Program-made: the position numbers and the translations under genes | Shown: in pieces, positions 60,628 through 64,000 of the stretch | Layout of the letters: every line of letters starts with the position of its first letter | Numbering within the stretch: the stretch's first letter is position 1 | Assembly: GCA_022843745.1 (NCBI GenBank) | Contig: JALHNB010000012.1 | Coordinates: 62,001 to 126,000, forward strand | DNA length: 64,000 nt | DNA from: Anaerolineae bacterium | Lineage (GTDB): Bacteria; Chloroflexota; Anaerolineae; Aggregatilineales; Phototrophicaceae | Direction of reading: 5' to 3' | The notes under the pieces: generated by a model | The model's input: only the letters and a program-made list of their open reading frames with translations | Database searches by the model: none | Told to the model about the DNA's origin: nothing

Positions 60628-62400
60628 ATGGGTAAATTTGCAGATATAACGATCCCCTACTCTTCTGAAGACCCTGAATTTATTCAATGGCATCAGCAGC
60701 TTCATCATCATGCCGTGATGAACCCTCAGAAAATTGCCCTGGAATATCTGCAAGGGGATAAGAACCCGGTAAATGCACTCACATATGCCGAATTCGACCA
60801 CCTCTCACGCAGCATGGCGGCGCATCTTCAACATCTTCCCATAACAGCGAAGCAAGCGATTGTGATCGCCGAGAATAATTGCTGGTTTCTGCTGGCGATG
60901 TCGGCCTGTTTTTATGCAGGCATTACGGCCATTCCAGCCGCCCCGCCCATGCTTGACCGCAATTTACAACGGCTGTCTGGCATACTCTCTACTCAAGGCA
61001 GCCATCTGATACTGACGACGACAGAATTAGGATCACAGATTGAACGTGCCTGTAAACGTGAATATCCCGATCAGGACATCCACATTTGCCAGATTGATGC
61101 TTTGCCGGACAAGGCCGATAAGTGGGTTGAGCCAGACATAACAGCCGAATCCATCGCCTATCTTCAATACACATCCGGCTCTACGTTAGCCCCGCGCGGT
61201 GTCATCATCACCCATCAGCACTTGATTTTGCATCTGGGACAGCTAAAAACGAGTCTGGGTTTCGATCATCACCCGGTCAGCGCAGGCTGGCTGCCGCTGC
61301 ATCATGATTTTGGACTAATTATTATGGGGCTGTTACCGTTATTTTACGGCGGGACATCCGTTTCGATGCCGCCTCAGAATTTTATCCGCAACCCGTTAAG
61401 CTGGCTGCGGATGCTTTCTGAATATCAGGCGCAGCTATGCCCAACGCCGGACTTTGGCCTTATGTATTGCCTCAAGCATATATCACCGGATGCGATTCGC
61501 GATTTCGACCTGACTCATCTGACCACGCTGATACTGGGCGGCGAAACCAACCGCAAGGAGACTATCGAGGGCTTTCTTGGCTTAGTGCAGCCCACTGGCT
61601 TAACCCAGCACAGCATCATACCGAGTTACGGGATGGCAGAGACGATTGTCGGGATTTCAACAAGAATGCGAGATGACCCGGCATTATGGCTGGCCGCGGA
61701 TGCCGAAAGCCTGAACGAAAATCGCTTTATCCCGGCTGTTGCAGGCCGACCCATAAATGATGTTGTCACCTGCGGCACGCCCCTGGCTGGGATGCGCGTG
61801 GCGATTGTTCACCCCGATACCCATCAGAAAATGTTAGAAAACGAAGTCGGCGAAATTTGGGTTTCGGGAATTCAGATCGGTAAAGGTTATTGGAACAATC
61901 CCCAAGCAACAGCCGAGCGATTTCAGGCAGTCCTTGAGGGTGAGGTGTTTTTGCGGACGGGTGATCTCGGCTTCATCCACGATCAGGCGGTCTATTTCAC
62001 AGGTCGGCTAAAAGAGGTCATGGTCATTCACGGAAGTAACCTTTACCCACAGGATTTTGAAGCGGTGATCGAAGTGATAAGCCCGCTGGTTCGCCTCAAC
62101 GGAAGCTGTGTGTTTTCGGTTCGGCGCGATGAGGAAGTCGTGATCATGATCGTGGAGGTTAAACGAGCCTCTGCGGATAACCTCGAAATATTAGAAAATC
62201 TGGCACGCGATATTGCCTTCAAACTCGTGCGCACCTTTCAGGTTCAACCTTATCAAATCCTGTTTGTCCCGCCCAAAACCATCCCTAAAACAACCAGCGG
62301 TAAGCGCCAGCGCGTTTTGTTACGCCAGCGTTACGAACAAAACAAGATACAGGCCTTCTATACCTGGCAGCGGCATTCGAATTCTAACGATGGCGGCTGA
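60628..62400 (+). CDS. Fatty acyl-AMP ligase (FAAL)
   Basis: The 590-residue adenylating enzyme activates a fatty acid as acyl-AMP and loads it onto an ACP. The ATP loop Y-T-S-G-S-T-L-A-P-R-G (near 188), W-L-P-L-H-H-D-F-G-L-I (FAAL-type H-D), S-Y-G-M-A-E-T, R-T-G-D-L-G-F and G-S-N-L-Y-P-Q-D-F-E are present. The W-L-P-x-H-H-D block and the insertion-type G-R-L-K-E-V-M favour FAAL over acyl-CoA synthetase. Its partner is the divergent ACP. The last 17 bp overlap the convergent nucleotidyltransferase gene. Confidence 0.9.
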   Translation: MGKFADITIPYSSEDPEFIQWHQQLHHHAVMNPQKIALEYLQGDKNPVNALTYAEFDHLSRSMAAHLQHLPITAKQAIVIAENNCWFLLAMSACFYAGITAIPAAPPMLDRNLQRLSGILSTQGSHLILTTTELGSQIERACKREYPDQDIHICQIDALPDKADKWVEPDITAESIAYLQYTSGSTLAPRGVIITHQHLILHLGQLKTSLGFDHHPVSAGWLPLHHDFGLIIMGLLPLFYGGTSVSMPPQNFIRNPLSWLRMLSEYQAQLCPTPDFGLMYCLKHISPDAIRDFDLTHLTTLILGGETNRKETIEGFLGLVQPTGLTQHSIIPSYGMAETIVGISTRMRDDPALWLAADAESLNENRFIPAVAGRPINDVVTCGTPLAGMRVAIVHPDTHQKMLENEVGEIWVSGIQIGKGYWNNPQATAERFQAVLEGEVFLRTGDLGFIHDQAVYFTGRLKEVMVIHGSNLYPQDFEAVIEVISPLVRLNGSCVFSVRRDEEVVIMIVEVKRASADNLEILENLARDIAFKLVRTFQVQPYQILFVPPKTIPKTTSGKRQRVLLRQRYEQNKIQAFYTWQRHSNSNDGG

Positions 62401-63493
62401 TTTTCCAGAGGGTAGCGACAAATGTGGTGTAATGCCGCAGCAGTAAACGCCCATAGATGATGTCGGAGGCTTCCGGGTAAAGCCAGTCCAATTTCTGACG
62501 CGCGGGTATCAACACATGCCGCAGGTAGGCGATTTTTGTATTGAACGGGAGCTGTAGAAAAGTCTGCCATTTGCTCAATAATTTCTTTTCGCTGGCGTTG
62601 AAATGCGCACGTGTCTCCAAAATATCGCCCCTCACGATATTGCGAATCGTAACCTGAAAATAGCGCTGTACCTGCTGAAGCGCCTGCTCTACCGCAAACG
62701 ACCAGCCCAGTAACTCCGCTTGTACGCCGACCACCTCCCAATTCATGTCATGTTTTTCGATGAGTCGCAGCATGTCATATTTACGGCGCAGCGAGATATT
62801 CGCTTCATCAAATGCGCTCACATCAAGCATGTCGTGGGCGATGATGTCATGGTAGGCCAGATACAGCAGATTGGCTTCCGGCGTAAAGACCCGCAAGTCA
62901 CCGATTGGGCTGGGGATTGTCGTGGTTTGCTGCTGGAACCACGCGCTTTCTGTTCCGTTGAGCATTTGTCGCCGTGACTGGATCAAGTCGTAGTGAAGTT
63001 CAAGCTCGAAGGGATGCGGCGCGGGTAAATGCAGCGTGTAGTGATGGGCAAATTCAGCCGAGCGCAGGTGGTTTCCGGTAAACTGGTCGTTCAGTCGAAA
63101 CCCACAGGCCATAAACTGATCGAGAACACGATCAATCTGGCTCTTGTCCACCCATATATCCAGGTCAATCATTTGGCGCATCCAGGGATGTGGATAAACA
63201 TCATAGGCTAATGCGATGCCTTTTAACCAAACCGCGTCAATCTGGTGGGCTTGCAAGACCTGTTGTACGCAACGCGCGGCGTTCTCCATCCTCTGAAAAC
63301 GATTGCGCCACTGCACAGCCATCGCCTGGATTTGGCGCTGCTCTGCAAGCGGAAAACTGGAAAGATTCTCAAGTCCGTAATTAAGCAGCGTGGGGACAAA
63401 CTCATGATCTTTAGCAATTTTGAGCAGCCCTTGCCACTGTTGATGAAGGTGTTCGGGATGCTTAAGTGCTTCAGTGAGTGTGAGTATCGACAT
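62384..63493 (-). CDS. Nucleotidyltransferase-family protein (NTP_transf_5 type)
   Basis: The 369-residue protein has the core W-L-K-G-I-A-L-A-Y-D then M-I-D-L-D-I-W-V of uncharacterised nucleotidyltransferases (Pfam NTP_transf_5); the D-x-D pair is the likely metal site. H-P-F-E-L-E-L-H-Y-D-L follows. Relatives sit in polysaccharide and ribosomal-peptide clusters with unknown targets. It converges on and overlaps the FAAL gene. No clear ribosome binding site precedes ATG 63493. Confidence 0.8.
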   Translation of the reverse strand: MSILTLTEALKHPEHLHQQWQGLLKIAKDHEFVPTLLNYGLENLSSFPLAEQRQIQAMAVQWRNRFQRMENAARCVQQVLQAHQIDAVWLKGIALAYDVYPHPWMRQMIDLDIWVDKSQIDRVLDQFMACGFRLNDQFTGNHLRSAEFAHHYTLHLPAPHPFELELHYDLIQSRRQMLNGTESAWFQQQTTTIPSPIGDLRVFTPEANLLYLAYHDIIAHDMLDVSAFDEANISLRRKYDMLRLIEKHDMNWEVVGVQAELLGWSFAVEQALQQVQRYFQVTIRNIVRGDILETRAHFNASEKKLLSKWQTFLQLPFNTKIAYLRHVLIPARQKLDWLYPEASDIIYGRLLLRHYTTFVATLWKISRHR

Positions 63494-63558
63494 GCCAAGC
63501 CAATATCTGAAATAAGGGTATATTACTCATTTTAGCATCAGACTGAGAGTTGATGCCC

Positions 63559-64000
63559 TCAGTTATGAATCAGGCTGGCGAGATAAGTTTTTAAATGCGC
63601 AATATAGATACTTTCAGGATGGTGATGCCATACGCCCTCTACCCAGTGAATATACTCAGTGGTGTAATCTTGGCTGATTTCCTGAGCATCAGATTTTGTT
63701 TTTGAGATATTGGGGAGTAATTGGATATTTCCCTGAAAGCTGCCATCCCGCCGTAAATGGCAGTCAATCAGCAGCACGGATTTTCCGGTCAGGGCAGCAA
63801 GTTGGCCCATTCCGCTCGCGAAAGGTCGTTCACGCTTCAAAAATCGGGTCGATTCGTCCGGCAGACCCCTTTTACCATCCGCGAAGATTGCCACCAGACC
63901 GTCTCTTTTCAAAACTTTACGCGCACGATGGAGTTCCTGGATGCGCTGCAACCTCATATGCTGTTCGTGTATTTCATAGCTTTGAACCCCATGTTTTTCA
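63559..64000 (-). CDS. LpxL-like lysophospholipid/lipid A acyltransferase, N-terminus beyond window
   Basis: The frame is open from the right edge to 63559, about 147 codons. It ends with V-A-I-F-A-D-G-K-R-G, R-P-F-A-S-G-M-G-Q-L-A-A-L-T-G and V-E-G-V-W-H-H-H-P-E-S, which match the second half of LpxL/HtrB-type acyltransferases. The catalytic H-x4-D/E lies outside the window. It would acylate a lipid or lysolipid, fitting the ACP/FAAL context. A start at 63957 is unlikely because the upstream codons continue the fold. Confidence 0.8.
   Translation of the reverse strand, partial: EKHGVQSYEIHEQHMRLQRIQELHRARKVLKRDGLVAIFADGKRGLPDESTRFLKRERPFASGMGQLAALTGKSVLLIDCHLRRDGSFQGNIQLLPNISKTKSDAQEISQDYTTEYIHWVEGVWHHHPESIYIAHLKTYLASLIHN

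Overview
The window looks like chromosomal DNA of a free-living, metabolically versatile Gram-negative-like bacterium. I infer a member of the Chloroflexota (Anaerolineae-like). The grounds are the mix of secreted proteins with bacterial SH3 modules and Thr/Pro-rich tails, MacB-like efflux operons with paired HlyD adaptors, GAF/NarL-type two-component genes, a renalase-like flavoprotein and a CUT1 sugar transporter without its own ATPase. This is family-level inference, not a phylogeny. I see no rRNA, tRNA, CRISPR array or phage structural gene.

Layout. 1-13.4 kb holds single genes and short operons: a TolB-like propeller cut by the left edge, a LysM protein, a PQQ-type sugar dehydrogenase, a GAF histidine kinase (4455) and its likely NarL-type partner (8489) with a GH127 arabinofuranosidase between them, a CHRD protein, a Rieske protein with a large uncharacterised helical part, and small membrane proteins. 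13.6-18.4 kb is mostly on the minus strand: a renalase-like flavoprotein coupled to a metallo-beta-lactamase-fold protein, then two related exported proteins divergent from a TetR regulator. 18.4-24.7 kb holds a GNAT enzyme, two stand-alone receiver (REC) proteins, an unusual threonine-synthase-like PLP enzyme fused to two REC domains, an MFS transporter and a tyrosine recombinase.

25.3-36.1 kb is an efflux and signalling island: two HlyD adaptors, a MacB-like ATPase, two FtsX-type permeases, an SH3 membrane protein with an internal duplication, a REC protein, the remnant of a collapsed second copy, and an OmpR-type regulator with its histidine kinase. 36.2-40.1 kb holds polyprenol-glycan genes (flippase-like protein, DPM1-like GT2, GT-C glycosyltransferase). 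This whole stretch lies between inverted copies of a roughly 58-bp sequence (24964-25020 and 41356-41413). The left copy is about 300 bp from the tyrosine recombinase gene, and TTTTcGAGAGA-type half sites cluster at both ends, which suggests a large invertible or assembled mobile segment.

41.5-48.9 kb holds a TRIC-family channel and a minus-strand carbohydrate operon: solute-binding protein, two permeases, a large secreted glycosidase-like protein and a GH130 enzyme. 49.8-57.7 kb holds secreted SH3 and cupredoxin-like proteins, a Zn-ribbon/FHA protein, a GNAT gene that seems to start at ATA, an SDR, and a Tat-exported ferritin-like protein next to tatA, a tatB-like gene and tatC. 57.9-64 kb is the start of a lipid/glycan cluster: a two-domain glycosyltransferase, an acyl carrier protein divergent from a fatty acyl-AMP ligase, a nucleotidyltransferase-family protein and an LpxL-like acyltransferase cut by the right edge.
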